Origin: a virus
Length of the DNA stretch: 38,919 nucleotides
IMG/VR virus record: IMGVR_UViG_3300027899_000031
Span: 1 to 38,919 of that record
Reading direction: 5' to 3' (one strand)
Position 1 is the first letter of the stretch. Each line of letters opens with the position of its first letter. Below are positions 7,665 through 17,428 of this stretch, piece by piece. The notes below the pieces were generated by a model, which saw nothing but the letters and a program-made list of their open reading frames with translations, ran no database searches and was not told the DNA's origin. A program made the translations under genes and the position numbers.

Positions 7665-8951
7665 TTATTTGTACTCCCATACAACTACTAAACCTGCCTT
7701 TCCTGAATTACCAGGGAAATTTTGATCTGTTGATCCGCCACATCCACCACTTCCTGGTGCAGCCGCTCTTTCCCCACCTGGATTTTGATGTCTTCCTGTT
7801 AAATTGCTACCCCCACCCCAATAACTTGGGCCACCCTTGCCTATAGCACCATTACCCAAACTATTTCCGTGGCCTGTTCCCATGCCACCGTATAGATTTA
7901 TATCGCCGCCTGATCCAATTCCTCCGTGGCCGCCTGTGTGAGTATAATTAAGATTAGATCCATATCCCCCGGACGCCGAACAATATGACCCAAATGAACT
8001 AGCACCACCAGAGATTCCTGAAGAATATGTAGTAACTGCTCCACCGCCGCCAACTGTGACGGCAACTGTAGAAACTTGTGTGACATCTATTCTCATTTCA
8101 GAAAACCCACCGCCACCGCCTGATTCACAATATGATGTACCTCCTCCACCGCCGCCAACCACCTTTACAACAACATTTGTGCAGCCAGAAGGTTTAGTCC
8201 AAGTTCCAGTAGCGGCAAATGTTGAAATTGAAAGCAACTTACCAGTATCAGTAGTTGATGTAAATGGTGCCACTTGAACAGAGCCATCACTATAAGTAAC
8301 GCCTAACGCAGCATAATTTGACGCAATCTCCGCCTGAGTTAGTGTTCTATTGTAGATCGATACATTTGCAATAGCGCCTTTGAATAACCTATCAGTATTA
8401 AACCCACCACCAATAGTAACTGTAGGCATTTGTGTTGCCCAATAAGTATTAGAAATTGATGCTTTTTGTACACCATTTACATAACTTATCGCAGTATTGG
8501 TCGCTGTATTCCATGTCACTGTTAAGTAATACCAAGAATTAGGATTAAAGCCAGCATCTAATATATATAACCCACTTGCTGTTCCAGCATCATTGCCTAC
8601 AACAATACCAATCGAACCTGCGGTAGTTTGTTCAAATCGAATGCCAAAATTATTAGCAGTGCCATTGTAGTGTGTATGGAATGGGTTTCTGTAGTTCTCT
8701 ACTGCGGTAGAATTCAATAAAAAAGATATTGTTCCGTTAGTTGGAAACACACCAAAGTTTCCCAATGAAACATAATTAGTTCCATTAAAAACAAATGAAT
8801 TGTTAGAAAATGTTGGCGATCCAACTAATGTGCCATTTCTACCATTTCCACTTAAATCCGACCATGTAGTTCCAGATCCAGGATACGTAGAAGCATCCAA
8901 ATAACACATTAAGTTGGTTGTATTCCAAGTTCCGCCTAGTGTGATTGCCAT
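7665..8951 (-). CDS. Adhesin-like tail protein: LamG head plus glycine-rich domain
   Basis: 428 residues. The N-terminal half (about 10-215) is a LamG/concanavalin-like jelly roll: YLDASTYPGSGTTWSDLSGNGRNGTL, an FNGTNYVSLG strand, YLTVTWN..TN..ISYVNG, GGGFNTDRLFKGAIANVSIYNRTLTQAEI. A short GVTYSDGSVQ linker leads to a glycine-rich domain starting at GTWTKPSGC, with CESGGGGGFSEM, VAVTVGGGG and long GG-rich turns. Such glycine-rich domains are found in phage receptor-binding proteins and may pack as polyglycine helices. It is one of three tandem paralogues (with 8963-9634 and 9644-10900). AAGGA lies ahead of the ATG. Base composition is richer in GC than neighbouring genes, largely from glycine codons. 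Confidence 0.8.
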   Translation of the reverse strand: MAITLGGTWNTTNLMCYLDASTYPGSGTTWSDLSGNGRNGTLVGSPTFSNNSFVFNGTNYVSLGNFGVFPTNGTISFLLNSTAVENYRNPFHTHYNGTANNFGIRFEQTTAGSIGIVVGNDAGTASGLYILDAGFNPNSWYYLTVTWNTATNTAISYVNGVQKASISNTYWATQMPTVTIGGGFNTDRLFKGAIANVSIYNRTLTQAEIASNYAALGVTYSDGSVQVAPFTSTTDTGKLLSISTFAATGTWTKPSGCTNVVVKVVGGGGGGTSYCESGGGGGFSEMRIDVTQVSTVAVTVGGGGAVTTYSSGISGGASSFGSYCSASGGYGSNLNYTHTGGHGGIGSGGDINLYGGMGTGHGNSLGNGAIGKGGPSYWGGGSNLTGRHQNPGGERAAAPGSGGCGGSTDQNFPGNSGKAGLVVVWEYK

Positions 8952-8962
8952 ATTAAAATTCC

Positions 8963-9634
8963 TTACTTATATGCATAAACAATAACCAACCCTGATTCTC
9001 CATTGGAAATACCTGCTGCACCTGCGCCATCATTTGTTCTACCTCCTGGACCACCTGTACCTGGAGAACCACTATATAATTTAGTGCTAGTAGTACTTCT
9101 ATTGACAGTGCCACTAGACCCAAAAAAAGAACCTCCGCCTTGTCCTCCTGGAAAATGATTTCCGCCATTAGTATGTCCAGTTCCAACGCCACCATAAAGA
9201 TTTATACCACCACTAGAACCTACGCCAGCATTACCACCGCAGTGACTTCCTCCTGTATTTGCACCACCGCCGCCAGTAGCAGAACAATAGGCTCCAAATG
9301 AACTGGTGCCTCCAGAGGCACCTGCTGCATAATAGGCAACTGAAGCCCCACCGCCGCCAACTGTGACGGCAACACTAGCAACTGCGGTTACATCAATAAC
9401 CTTTTCTGTGTAACCTCCTCCGCCTCCAGACTCGCAATATCCTGCCGCGCCGCCGCCGCCGCCAACCATTTTAACTAAGACGGAAGTACAGCCAGAAGGT
9501 TTAGTCCATGTACCAGTAGCAGTAAATGAAGTGATGTTAATGATTCCCCCAGTTTCAACTGAAGAATCATACTTCGTTGCTTGGCTAGAAGAATTATTAA
9601 AAGTGACCCCAGATGAATCTAATGTAATTGCCAT
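8963..9634 (-). CDS. Short glycine-rich adhesin-like protein (no LamG head)
   Basis: 223 residues. It begins like its neighbours (MAITLDSSG) but goes straight to the linker (GVTFNNSSSQATKYD) and the glycine-rich domain: TATGTWTKPSGCTSVLVKMV, GYCESGGGGGYTEKVIDVT, VAVTVGGGGA, SFGAYCSATGGGGAN, ending GLVIVYAYK. It looks like a paralogue of the flanking genes that has lost, or never had, the LamG half. The conserved cysteines of the three paralogues (PSGC, YCES, YCSA) are kept. Stop and start of adjacent genes are nine bases apart, and AGGA precedes the ATG. A tail-tip adhesin or its alternative tip is inferred. Confidence 0.78.
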   Translation of the reverse strand: MAITLDSSGVTFNNSSSQATKYDSSVETGGIINITSFTATGTWTKPSGCTSVLVKMVGGGGGAAGYCESGGGGGYTEKVIDVTAVASVAVTVGGGGASVAYYAAGASGGTSSFGAYCSATGGGGANTGGSHCGGNAGVGSSGGINLYGGVGTGHTNGGNHFPGGQGGGSFFGSSGTVNRSTTSTKLYSGSPGTGGPGGRTNDGAGAAGISNGESGLVIVYAYK

Positions 9635-9643
9635 ATTTAGTTC

Positions 9644-10900
9644 CTATGAATATGAATAAACAACAACTAAACCACCTCCGCCGGCGCCGCCTACCCAAGC
9701 CTGCATAGCCCCACCTGTTCCTCCGCACCCAGGAGAAGTGTATCCCACGGCAGAATTTTGAGAGTGTGATGCTCTTCTTGGTCCTCCCCAATAACTTGAA
9801 CCACCAGTTCCAACTGCTTCTCTACCTCCTGTATTGCCATGGCCAGTTCCACAACCACCTAGAAAATTGACATCACCACTAGAACCTACTCCGCCATGAC
9901 CACCTGTATGACCAGCGTGTTGATTTGCCCCATACCCACCTGTTGCAGAGCAGTAAGAACCAAATGAACTGGTGCCTCCTTGAGTTGCAGCCGCATAATA
10001 TGTTACAGCAGCTGCACCTCCGCCAACTGTGACGGCAACAGTAGATACTGAAGTTACATCAATTACCTTTTCACTATATCCACCTCCGCCTCCAGACTCG
10101 CAATATGATGCTCCGCCGCCGCCTGCGCCAGTTACCTTTACAATTACTTTTCTACATCCAGAAGGTTTAGTCCATGTACCAGAAGCGGTAAAGGTCTGAG
10201 TTGCAAGTAATTTTCCGGTATCGGTGGTAGCATCATAAGCAGAACCTTGAACTGAGCCATCAGAAAGGGTTATGCCTTGTGTAAGATATGCTAAGTTTTG
10301 TTGAATCTCCGCCACTGACAAGACCCTGTTGTATGCCATAACATACCCGCATTGACTACCTGATTGTTCTGACAATACTCCAGATTGAGACCATGCTCCA
10401 ATTGTAATTCCATTAGGACCAGCGGTTCCTCCTGTCCCAGAAGCAATTTGAGTTCCATTTTCATACAACTTATAATCGTTCGTAGTGCCTGTCGCAGCCC
10501 AATGTCTATAAACAGTATCAAATGATCCAATTGATGGTGTTACCCACCCCATAGAAAAATACATTTTTACAGCATTGCTCCAATGACCCATAAGCCAGTT
10601 GTTACTCATGCCCGTAACAATTCTTCCTCCGGTTGAGCCGGTATAACCTGACCCTGCTAAAACCGTAAAAGCACTAGCAGATAAATTTACACCTGGAATA
10701 GTAATACATTGGGTCGAACCATTAAAATTAAATTTACCATTACTAACTGTCGGGCTTGCTACTAATGTGCCATGATTTCCAGTACCACTTAAATCCGTCC
10801 ATACTGTTCCAGACCCTGGATACGATGATGTTTTATTAGCATCTAAATAACAAATCAATCCACTAGCAACATAACTATCAGTTCCTATAGTAATCGCCAT
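9644..10900 (-). CDS. Adhesin-like tail protein: LamG head plus glycine-rich domain (paralogue)
   Basis: 418 residues with the same two-part plan as the gene at 7665-8951. The LamG-like head occupies about 1-210 (ICYLDANKTSSYPGSGTVW, DLSGTGNHGTL, FNFNGSTQCITIPG, NDYKLYENGTQIASG, YVMAYNRVLSVAEIQQN). The linker is GITLSDGSVQGSAYD, and the glycine-rich tail begins at TASGTWTKPSGC and contains CESGGGGGYSEKVIDVT and VAVTVGGG. The last residues GGGLVVVYSYS match the paralogue ends. The start is supported by an AAGAGGT sequence overlapping the end of the upstream fibre gene; the two genes are one base apart. Sequence between the two LamG heads differs strongly, so binding targets probably differ. 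Confidence 0.8.
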   Translation of the reverse strand: MAITIGTDSYVASGLICYLDANKTSSYPGSGTVWTDLSGTGNHGTLVASPTVSNGKFNFNGSTQCITIPGVNLSASAFTVLAGSGYTGSTGGRIVTGMSNNWLMGHWSNAVKMYFSMGWVTPSIGSFDTVYRHWAATGTTNDYKLYENGTQIASGTGGTAGPNGITIGAWSQSGVLSEQSGSQCGYVMAYNRVLSVAEIQQNLAYLTQGITLSDGSVQGSAYDATTDTGKLLATQTFTASGTWTKPSGCRKVIVKVTGAGGGGASYCESGGGGGYSEKVIDVTSVSTVAVTVGGGAAAVTYYAAATQGGTSSFGSYCSATGGYGANQHAGHTGGHGGVGSSGDVNFLGGCGTGHGNTGGREAVGTGGSSYWGGPRRASHSQNSAVGYTSPGCGGTGGAMQAWVGGAGGGGLVVVYSYS

Positions 10901-10901
10901 A

Positions 10902-12215
10902 TTAATTACCTCTTAATTCTTTAACTTCTGCTCGTAATTCTTTAATTGCCTCAATAAGCAATGGCACTAACTTTTCATATTGCACTGTTAGGTAGTTCTC
11001 ACCAGATTTACTATTACCATCGCCATCCATATCGAATGGTGCGAGTTTAACTGCTTCAGGTAATACCTTTTGCACTTCTTGTGCAAAAACACCAACTTGT
11101 TGATCCTTGTCGGTATAACCAAATGATTCTGCTAATTCGTTCTGTGTGAATAACATACCAGTTAAAGTATCAACTTTATCTAGTGCATTGGTAATCGGTT
11201 TAATATTCTCTTTGAGTCTCTTGTCAGAATACATGGCAGTAATAGAACCTGTTGCCAGTATCTGTCCGGCAGCACCAACTGCTGTTGTACCAATACTGAG
11301 ACACCCTGCGGAGGTTAATCTTGCTTTTTCTGTTGGGGCTAAATTTAATGCTGTCGATGTAGCAAAGATTAATTGCCCTGTGGGGTATTGCCCATTGGTT
11401 CTTGCACCATATTGACAAGCAATCCAAGCAGCTGAATATTGATTTGTTGATGCTCCAGTAATTGTAGCAAAGTTTAATTGTGAAAGATTATTAGTAGTTG
11501 TGTTGGAATTTGAAATGGTAATAGCATTTGTACTTGATCCTGCGGTTATAGCTGTACTAGAACTTTGAACTACTAAGGGTCTTGCAGCATTTACACTGTC
11601 AAGTACAGAATTAACACTCGTCCCAATCCCCACGTTGCCTCCTGATGGATTGAGTGCTAAATCTAAACCACCTGCTGAATCATTGAGATATGTTTGTATT
11701 ACTTGAACACCACTTGTTGTGGAACTAAATCCTGTTGCATACCCAATATCGGCACCTCTCATGTATAGATATGAGTTTGCTACAGTTATGGCTGTATTTC
11801 CAATAATATTTTTGGCAATATATAACTTTTGACCACTACCGCTAGTAGCACCAAGTAATAAGTTGCCTGATGATATAGTAATTGCTGTAGACCAACTTGC
11901 AGTAGAACCGTCTGTCGTCAATAAACGACCACCATTACCTGTTTGAGTTGGTAAAGATACGGGTGCTGCTTGCCAACTTGGTGCCGCTCCAACTCCATTA
12001 CTTGTAAGTAAATATCCAGCAGTAGAGGTTGCTAACATTGCTGTAGTATTAACAGCAGATTGATACGGTATAGTACCTAATGAACCGCCGCCTAAATTAG
12101 TAGAAACTGAAGGTGATGTAACTTGCCATTGAGTTTTTGCTAAGTTGTAAGTATATTGGTTCCCACCTAATGTTACAACCTGACCGTTTGTAGGTGATGA
12201 AGGAAAATCTATCAT
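10902..12215 (-). CDS. Tail fibre with C-terminal S74 intramolecular chaperone
   Basis: 437 residues. The N-terminus (MIDFPSSPTNGQVVTLGG..YTYN...TQWQV) is a common phage fibre opening. It is followed by low-complexity Ser/Thr/Gly-rich beta sequence. From about residue 328 the Peptidase_S74/endosialidase chaperone domain is clear: YSDKRLKENIKPI, VGVFAQEVQKVLPEAV, YLTVQYEKLVPLLIEAIKEL, then a short coiled coil. In characterised fibres this domain drives trimerisation and cuts itself off at the Ser of the SDxRLK motif (here S330). The ATG abuts the upstream stop (TAAATG) with TAGGAG ahead. GDGNSKSGEN is an insertion in the S74 domain, absent from the neighbouring fibre. Confidence 0.9.
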   Translation of the reverse strand: MIDFPSSPTNGQVVTLGGNQYTYNLAKTQWQVTSPSVSTNLGGGSLGTIPYQSAVNTTAMLATSTAGYLLTSNGVGAAPSWQAAPVSLPTQTGNGGRLLTTDGSTASWSTAITISSGNLLLGATSGSGQKLYIAKNIIGNTAITVANSYLYMRGADIGYATGFSSTTSGVQVIQTYLNDSAGGLDLALNPSGGNVGIGTSVNSVLDSVNAARPLVVQSSSTAITAGSSTNAITISNSNTTTNNLSQLNFATITGASTNQYSAAWIACQYGARTNGQYPTGQLIFATSTALNLAPTEKARLTSAGCLSIGTTAVGAAGQILATGSITAMYSDKRLKENIKPITNALDKVDTLTGMLFTQNELAESFGYTDKDQQVGVFAQEVQKVLPEAVKLAPFDMDGDGNSKSGENYLTVQYEKLVPLLIEAIKELRAEVKELRGN

Positions 12216-15200
12216 TTATTTTGCTCCTAGTTGAATTTTCAATTCATCAATTTGATTCTGTTGTTCTTTAAATCCCTGTATCAATAATGGAATAAGTTTA
12301 TCATAATATACTGTAAGATACTTATCATCTATAGGAGCAGGTACAACAATTTCAGGTAACACTTTCTGAACTGATTGTGCTGATACCCCAACTTCACGTT
12401 TAACTGTATATCCTAATTCTTGAGCAGTTTCATTTGCTTCATAATAAAAACCATCAAGAGACATAATCTTTTCTATTGCATTTTCAATTATACCGAGTTT
12501 AGTTTTTAATCTATCATCAGAATAGTATGCAGTAATGTTATTAGTTGCACGTATTTCACCTGCTACAGCAGATGCTGGTGTACCTATACCCAGCGAGTTT
12601 AATTGTACGTTAGATGCAGTTGTATATTGTGTACCTGTAGGACCAGTAGGTCCGGTAGGTCCGGTAGGACCTGCCACAGTAGATGCTGCACCTGTAGGTC
12701 CGGTAGGTCCGGTAGGTCCGGTAGGGCCTGCCACGGTAGATGCTGCACCAGTAGGACCAGTAGGTCCAGTAAGTCCGGTAGGTCCAGTTGGCCCTGTAGG
12801 ACCAGGAACGGTAGATGCTGCACCAGTAGGTCCGGTTGGACCGGTAGGACCTGCCACAGTAGATGCTGCACCGGTAGGACCAGTAGGTCCCGCAGGTCCG
12901 GTTGGACCAGTAGGTCCTATTGATCCAGGCAAAGAAGGCGAAGCATCTACCCATTGTGAAGATGTACCATCATTAAAATAGATATATGTTCTTGCTGCAA
13001 GAGAATCCCACCATAATTGACCTGCAACTGGAGATACTGGAGCAGTATCACTTACAGATATACCTCCTGAAGAAGGTGTTGACCAAGTACCATCTCCACG
13101 CCAAAAGGTTGAAGCAGATGCACTTGTACCACTATTAAGTCTTGCTACTGCTAAATTTCCTGATGTAATATTTGTAGCATTAGTTGTATCTGTTGTTGCT
13201 GATGCTGCTAATCCAGAAATTTTTGTAGAAGCAATAGCAGCTGAAGCAGAAATATCTCCATTAACAATTGTGCCATCCGCAATCATTGTACTAGTTACAG
13301 TACCTGTATCTCCTGTAGTCACTATAGTACCATTTACATCAGGAACTGTTAATGTTCTAGTAGTTGCTGTAGTTATACTTGATAATTGAAACTGTAATTT
13401 TTTAGTAGCATCAGTTTCATCAATGAAATATGTTGTGCTATCAGATAATGATTTATTTGTAAGAGTCTGCGCAGTGGTTGTATATACTCCATTAGTCACA
13501 GTTCCAGCATTACCGCCAATACTTAAATTAGCAACTGCAGTAGTTGATGTAACAACAAATGGGGCAGTTCCAGTAGCCACATTTGATATAAGTACAGGTG
13601 CAGTAAAATTAACGTAAGATGTAGTGCCTGTAGTCATCATTGTTTCTACAGTAGTAAGACCTACAGCAACTCCAGAACTTGTTGCATTACCTATTTGAAA
13701 AGATAAAGAACCTGTAGAACTATCAACAGTTGATACAATTCGAGCAGATGAACCTAAACCTGCACCCACAGCGGTATTATCAGGTGTTCCATTATAATGA
13801 TTGAAACATACATTAGCATTGCCATAACCATCATTAGTAGATAAAGCTACTCCTCCACTACCAACTCCTACATTAACTAAACTGAAATAACCTAAATTTG
13901 GTGTTGTTGCACCAACTGTTCCATTAATATTAATAGAAGCAGTACCAGTTAGATTTGTTACTGTTCCTGAAGATGGAGTACCTAATGCTCCACCTGTAGA
14001 ATATTTGCCATTAAATGTATTCCAATCAGTAGATGTTAAATATCCAGAAACAGAAGTAGTTGCGGCAGGAATACTTAAAGCAACTGCTGTTGAACCATTA
14101 TAACTTGTCCCTACTAAAGGTGCACTAATAGTTAAAGCATTAAGATTAGATCCTAAAGATACACCTGAAATAGTAGATGAGGCAAGTTTAGTTATTGCAA
14201 TCGAACCTGCAAGCATGGTATTTGTAACAGAACCTGTATCTCCTGTAGTTACAATTGTTCCTGTAATAGCAGGTATTGTAAGAATTGTTCCAGTACCTAC
14301 TGCAGCAGTTGGTACCAATTGAACTGTACCTGATGTAGAACCGGGTAATGTAACTGAACTAATTCCTGTTAGTGCAAGATTAGCACTTGCTCTATTTAAG
14401 GTGACTGCAGTTGTACCAATATAATGTGTAGAATTACCTAATACTGTACTTGAAATAGTACCAGTTAAATTTCCAGCAGTAGTATAGTATGATCCATGTT
14501 GCCCATCTAAATAATCTGAATTTAAATTAGATACAAGAGTAGTAGAAGTAACTGTTAATGGCGCAGTACCAGTAGCAATTGTAGAAGTTAATGAACCAAC
14601 TTGTAATGGAGCATATGTTACACCTGTAAAATCTAATGTAGATGAACTAGGTTCTCCAGTCATCCCACTAAATAATTTCCACACACTATCAGAAGCATCA
14701 CGTACTAATCCAGTATGTAAATGGGTACCATTATTATACGCCCCAACTATACCTAAATCAGTAATATCTGCAACATTATTATCACCAATATAAATTAATG
14801 GATCATTAACAACAAGTTGTGTCGCCGATAATTGTGTTGAACCACCACCAAAAGTAATATTACCATAAACATATAAATCATGTTGAATTGATGTTGTGCC
14901 AGTATGGGCAGTATTACCTATGGATATAGCAGTGGATGCTCCGCCAATATTAATAGTTGTAGCAGTTGTGTTTAATAAATCAAATGATGTACTTCCGGTA
15001 GTTAAACTAGTTGTAACTGCCGGTGAGGTAAGGGTTTTATTGGTAAGAGTTTGAATACCGGTAAGAGTTGCAACAGTTGAATCTATGGCAATAGTAACAC
15101 CAGTAGAACCATTATAACTTGTACCAGATAATCCAGTTCCAATAGTTAGAGTATTAAGATTAGAACCTAATGATATACCTGATATTGTGCTATTTGATAA

Positions 15201-15830
15201 TTTTGCATTTGCTATAGAACCGGCAAGCATGGTATTAGTAACAGTACCAGTATCACCAGTAGTTACAATTGTTCCAGTAGTAGCAGGTATTGTAAGAACT
15301 GTTCCAGTTCCAACTACTGCTGTAGGTACCAATTGAACTGTACCAGAAGTAGGACCAGGTAAAGTAACAGAACTAATTCCAGTTAATGCTAAATTTGCCG
15401 AAGTACGATTTAATGCTACTGATGTTGAACCAATATAATGAACATCTGCTCTTAATGCAACGGTAGAATCAATTGCAATAGTAACTGCAGAAGAACCATT
15501 ATAACTTGTTCCAGATAATCCGGTACCAATAGTTAAAGCATTTGGATTTGACGCAGTAATTGTTGCAGACCCACCTAAACTAATAGATGATCCATTTACA
15601 GTAATTGAACTATTTGTTAATTTAGTGTTGGCAATAGATCCTGCCAACATTGTATTTGTGACAGAACCTGTATCTCCAGTTGTTACTGCAGTTCCAGTTA
15701 TGGCAGGTAATGTAAGCGTATTTGTTCCTGCAGTAGCAGTTGCTAAAACAGTAATAGTACCAGATGTTGATCCAGTTAATTGAAGATTAGGTGTGATTGC
15801 CCCATTCTTTACTACAAACTCGTTTGCCAT
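12216..15830 (-). CDS. Long tail fibre with collagen-like stalk and S74 chaperone
   Basis: 1204 residues. The first 900 residues are Ser/Thr/Gly-rich fibre repeats ([55 protein letters not shown]). They include two copies of a module of about 118 residues shared with the gene at 15858-17408. Between about residues 968 and 1066 is a collagen-like GPTGPTG stalk broken by GAASTVAG interruptions. The S74 chaperone starts at about residue 1102 ([40 protein letters not shown]), with a terminal coiled coil. A trimeric, self-maturing adhesin stalk is inferred. The ATG has GGGAAATG-type weak pairing upstream, and a late-promoter box lies 53 bases before it. Confidence 0.9.
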   Translation of the reverse strand: MANEFVVKNGAITPNLQLTGSTSGTITVLATATAGTNTLTLPAITGTAVTTGDTGSVTNTMLAGSIANTKLTNSSITVNGSSISLGGSATITASNPNALTIGTGLSGTSYNGSSAVTIAIDSTVALRADVHYIGSTSVALNRTSANLALTGISSVTLPGPTSGTVQLVPTAVVGTGTVLTIPATTGTIVTTGDTGTVTNTMLAGSIANAKLSNSTISGISLGSNLNTLTIGTGLSGTSYNGSTGVTIAIDSTVATLTGIQTLTNKTLTSPAVTTSLTTGSTSFDLLNTTATTINIGGASTAISIGNTAHTGTTSIQHDLYVYGNITFGGGSTQLSATQLVVNDPLIYIGDNNVADITDLGIVGAYNNGTHLHTGLVRDASDSVWKLFSGMTGEPSSSTLDFTGVTYAPLQVGSLTSTIATGTAPLTVTSTTLVSNLNSDYLDGQHGSYYTTAGNLTGTISSTVLGNSTHYIGTTAVTLNRASANLALTGISSVTLPGSTSGTVQLVPTAAVGTGTILTIPAITGTIVTTGDTGSVTNTMLAGSIAITKLASSTISGVSLGSNLNALTISAPLVGTSYNGSTAVALSIPAATTSVSGYLTSTDWNTFNGKYSTGGALGTPSSGTVTNLTGTASININGTVGATTPNLGYFSLVNVGVGSGGVALSTNDGYGNANVCFNHYNGTPDNTAVGAGLGSSARIVSTVDSSTGSLSFQIGNATSSGVAVGLTTVETMMTTGTTSYVNFTAPVLISNVATGTAPFVVTSTTAVANLSIGGNAGTVTNGVYTTTAQTLTNKSLSDSTTYFIDETDATKKLQFQLSSITTATTRTLTVPDVNGTIVTTGDTGTVTSTMIADGTIVNGDISASAAIASTKISGLAASATTDTTNATNITSGNLAVARLNSGTSASASTFWRGDGTWSTPSSGGISVSDTAPVSPVAGQLWWDSLAARTYIYFNDGTSSQWVDASPSLPGSIGPTGPTGPAGPTGPTGAASTVAGPTGPTGPTGAASTVPGPTGPTGPTGLTGPTGPTGAASTVAGPTGPTGPTGPTGAASTVAGPTGPTGPTGPTGTQYTTASNVQLNSLGIGTPASAVAGEIRATNNITAYYSDDRLKTKLGIIENAIEKIMSLDGFYYEANETAQELGYTVKREVGVSAQSVQKVLPEIVVPAPIDDKYLTVYYDKLIPLLIQGFKEQQNQIDELKIQLGAK
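12632..12930 (-). repeat. Collagen-like GPTGPTG tandem repeat
   Basis: About 33 GxT/GPx triplets, encoded by a 9-bp unit (plus strand ggtccggta and variants), are interrupted four times by a GAASTV[AP] hinge. It is collagen-like in sequence and expected to form a trimeric stalk in the fibre. The repeat keeps several other frames open and so generates spurious ORFs on both strands. Confidence 0.92.
14073..14426 (-). repeat. Fibre module, copy 1 of 3
   Basis: Encodes [12 protein letters not shown]...[15 protein letters not shown]...[19 protein letters not shown]...[21 protein letters not shown]...SYNGSTA. It is clearly homologous at protein and DNA level to 15087-15440 and 16266-16619. The last 20 codons diverge from the other copies. 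Confidence 0.82.
15087..15440 (-). repeat. Fibre module, copy 2 of 3
   Basis: Residues 131-248 of the 1204-residue fibre, in the same order of motifs as the other two copies ([50 protein letters not shown]). It shares long near-identical DNA runs with 16266-16619, an adjacent gene. Confidence 0.82.
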
Positions 15831-15857
15831 CTCATTTCCCTATCCACGAGATTAAAA

Positions 15858-17408
15858 TTATACAACTATTGTTGTTCTTGTTATATTTATAGTTGCTGAA
15901 GTTGCTGATCCCATTGTTACTAGTAATCTAACATTACTTGCACTAATATCTGTAGCAAATGTTCCAAGAGAACCTCCCGTGTTCATCATACCATATTCAG
16001 TAGTAGTAGTAATTGTACCATTATGAATAACAAGAATTTCTGAAACTTGATAATTTGTTCCTTGCGTAATTTGTACAATGTATTTTGCAGATCGATAAGT
16101 GGCAATAGCAAATGTATCTACTGCAGTTTGAGATAATGTAGCAACTGTTGCTTGTATTACATTTTCATTGGCAATAGTTATAGAACCGGTTTTCTTATCA
16201 AATGCATTTAATGATTTATTTGATAGTGCTTGAGAACCAGTTAAAGTAGCAACAGTAGAATCTATTGCAATAGTAACACCAGTAGAACCATTATAACTTG
16301 TACCAGATAATCCAGTACCAATAGTTAATGCATTTAAACTATTACCAAGTGAAACACCTGAAATGGTACTTGCAGCCAATTTGGTAATTGCTATAGAACC
16401 AACAAGCATGGTACTAGTAACAGTACCAGTATCACCAGTTGTTACAATTGTTCCAGTAACTGCTGGTATTGTTAATATTGTTCCAGTACCAGCCGCAGCA
16501 GTAGGTACCAATTGGACGGTACCAGAAGTGCTTCCAGGTAATGTAACTGAACTTATACCAGTTAATGCAAGATTAGCGCTTGATCTATTAATAGCAACCG
16601 ATGTAGTACCAATAAACATAGTTTGAGAAGGAGAAGCATAATCAGTACCTGCAGTAGCCGCACTAATTGCAGTTCCATTTCCTTTCAATAAACCAGTAAT
16701 AGAAGTTGTTAAAGTAATAGCAGGTGTAGTTGTATTAGTAGCAACAGTACCAGCAAATCCATTAGCAGACACAACAGAAACAGAAGTTACAGTACCTGTA
16801 CCAGCACCTGATAATAAATTTGAACCTACTCCAGCAGTGGCGGATGTTAAATCAATATAAACACCGCGATTAGTTCCGCCATCTTCCCAAATACGCAACT
16901 TGTTTTGATAGACATCTATTCTCACCCCTGAACCGCTAATAGTGCTATTGGTTTGAGGTTTTGTTAATAGAATTTCACCGCCTTCATCGCCACTAGAATA
17001 TGAACTAACAAGATTTCCTGTAGAAGTTACAGAAGAACCAGTAATATCAGCGGGAGTAGTTCCACCAATAATACAGTTGTTTAATGTACCACCAGAAATG
17101 GTACCTGTATTAATTGTGGGAGAGGTAAGAGTTTTATTTGTGAGAGTTTGAATACCAGTTAGTGTACTAACTGTAGAATCTATGGCAATAGTAACTGCAG
17201 AAGAACCATTATAACTTGAACCAGATAATCCAGTTCCAATAGTTAAAGAAGATGGAGTTACATTAAATGATTTGATCGCATTAGATGCATTTTTAAAATA
17301 CAGTTTTTCATCTGTATAATTTAATGCTAATTCACCATATGATAAATCAGTAGTTAATGGAACTTTAGAAGCAACGGAAGACTTCTTTAATAGAACTTTA
17401 TTTGCCAT
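15858..17408 (-). CDS. Tail fibre protein without S74 domain
   Basis: 516 residues. The N-terminus (MANKVLLKKSSVASKVPLTTDLSYGELALNYTDEKLYFKN) is the opening widely used by T4-like aquatic phage fibres. The middle carries [16 protein letters not shown] and one copy of the 118-residue module shared with the next fibre. The C-terminus does not have an S74 chaperone. It has a different, recurrent phage C-terminal domain from about residue 400 (FDKKTGSITIANENVIQ, VDTFAIATYRSAKYIVQI, YQVSEILVIHNG, TTTEYGMMNTGGSLGTF, NVRLLVTMGSATSATINITR). AGGA lies upstream of the ATG, and a terminator hairpin lies just ahead of the gene. Confidence 0.86.
   Translation of the reverse strand: MANKVLLKKSSVASKVPLTTDLSYGELALNYTDEKLYFKNASNAIKSFNVTPSSLTIGTGLSGSSYNGSSAVTIAIDSTVSTLTGIQTLTNKTLTSPTINTGTISGGTLNNCIIGGTTPADITGSSVTSTGNLVSSYSSGDEGGEILLTKPQTNSTISGSGVRIDVYQNKLRIWEDGGTNRGVYIDLTSATAGVGSNLLSGAGTGTVTSVSVVSANGFAGTVATNTTTPAITLTTSITGLLKGNGTAISAATAGTDYASPSQTMFIGTTSVAINRSSANLALTGISSVTLPGSTSGTVQLVPTAAAGTGTILTIPAVTGTIVTTGDTGTVTSTMLVGSIAITKLAASTISGVSLGNSLNALTIGTGLSGTSYNGSTGVTIAIDSTVATLTGSQALSNKSLNAFDKKTGSITIANENVIQATVATLSQTAVDTFAIATYRSAKYIVQITQGTNYQVSEILVIHNGTITTTTEYGMMNTGGSLGTFATDISASNVRLLVTMGSATSATINITRTTIVV
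15884..15891 (-). promoter_or_regulatory. Possible late promoter ahead of the 1204-residue fibre
   Basis: Perfect TATAAATA on the minus strand inside the last codons of the upstream fibre gene, 53 bases before the ATG at 15830. The distance is longer than for the other boxes here, so it could be a chance match in AT-rich coding sequence. Confidence 0.45.
16266..16619 (-). repeat. Fibre module, copy 3 of 3
   Basis: Encodes [21 protein letters not shown]...[15 protein letters not shown] in the 516-residue fibre. It is the same module as at 14073-14426 and 15087-15440, which suggests duplication or gene conversion between neighbouring fibre genes. Confidence 0.82.
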
Positions 17409-17428
17409 TGTGATTCCTAAAAAGGATT

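Noticed and set aside
7661-7684. Start at 7684 for the small fibre-associated protein
   Set aside because: It would add seven residues overlapping the fibre gene and has no ribosome binding site. The ATG at 7663 has GGGAG upstream and gives the usual family start.
7665-10900. Diversity-generating retroelement target in the adhesin genes
   Set aside because: There is no reverse transcriptase, no template repeat and no adenine-directed variable region. The paralogues differ by ordinary divergence.
12535-12981. Long plus-strand frame rich in GPVGPVG, and other frames through the same stretch
   Set aside because: The 9-bp collagen-coding repeat has no stop in several frames on both strands. The minus-strand frame is continuous with a 1204-residue fibre and an S74 domain, so the others are shadows.
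15858-15880. Short hairpin ACAAC-AATA-GTTGT at the end of the 516-residue fibre gene
   Set aside because: The stem is only five AT-rich pairs and overlaps codons. It is too weak to call a terminator.
12216-17408. CRISPR-like repeated DNA
   Set aside because: The repeats are coding, in frame, and not separated by unique spacers of constant length. They are fibre modules.
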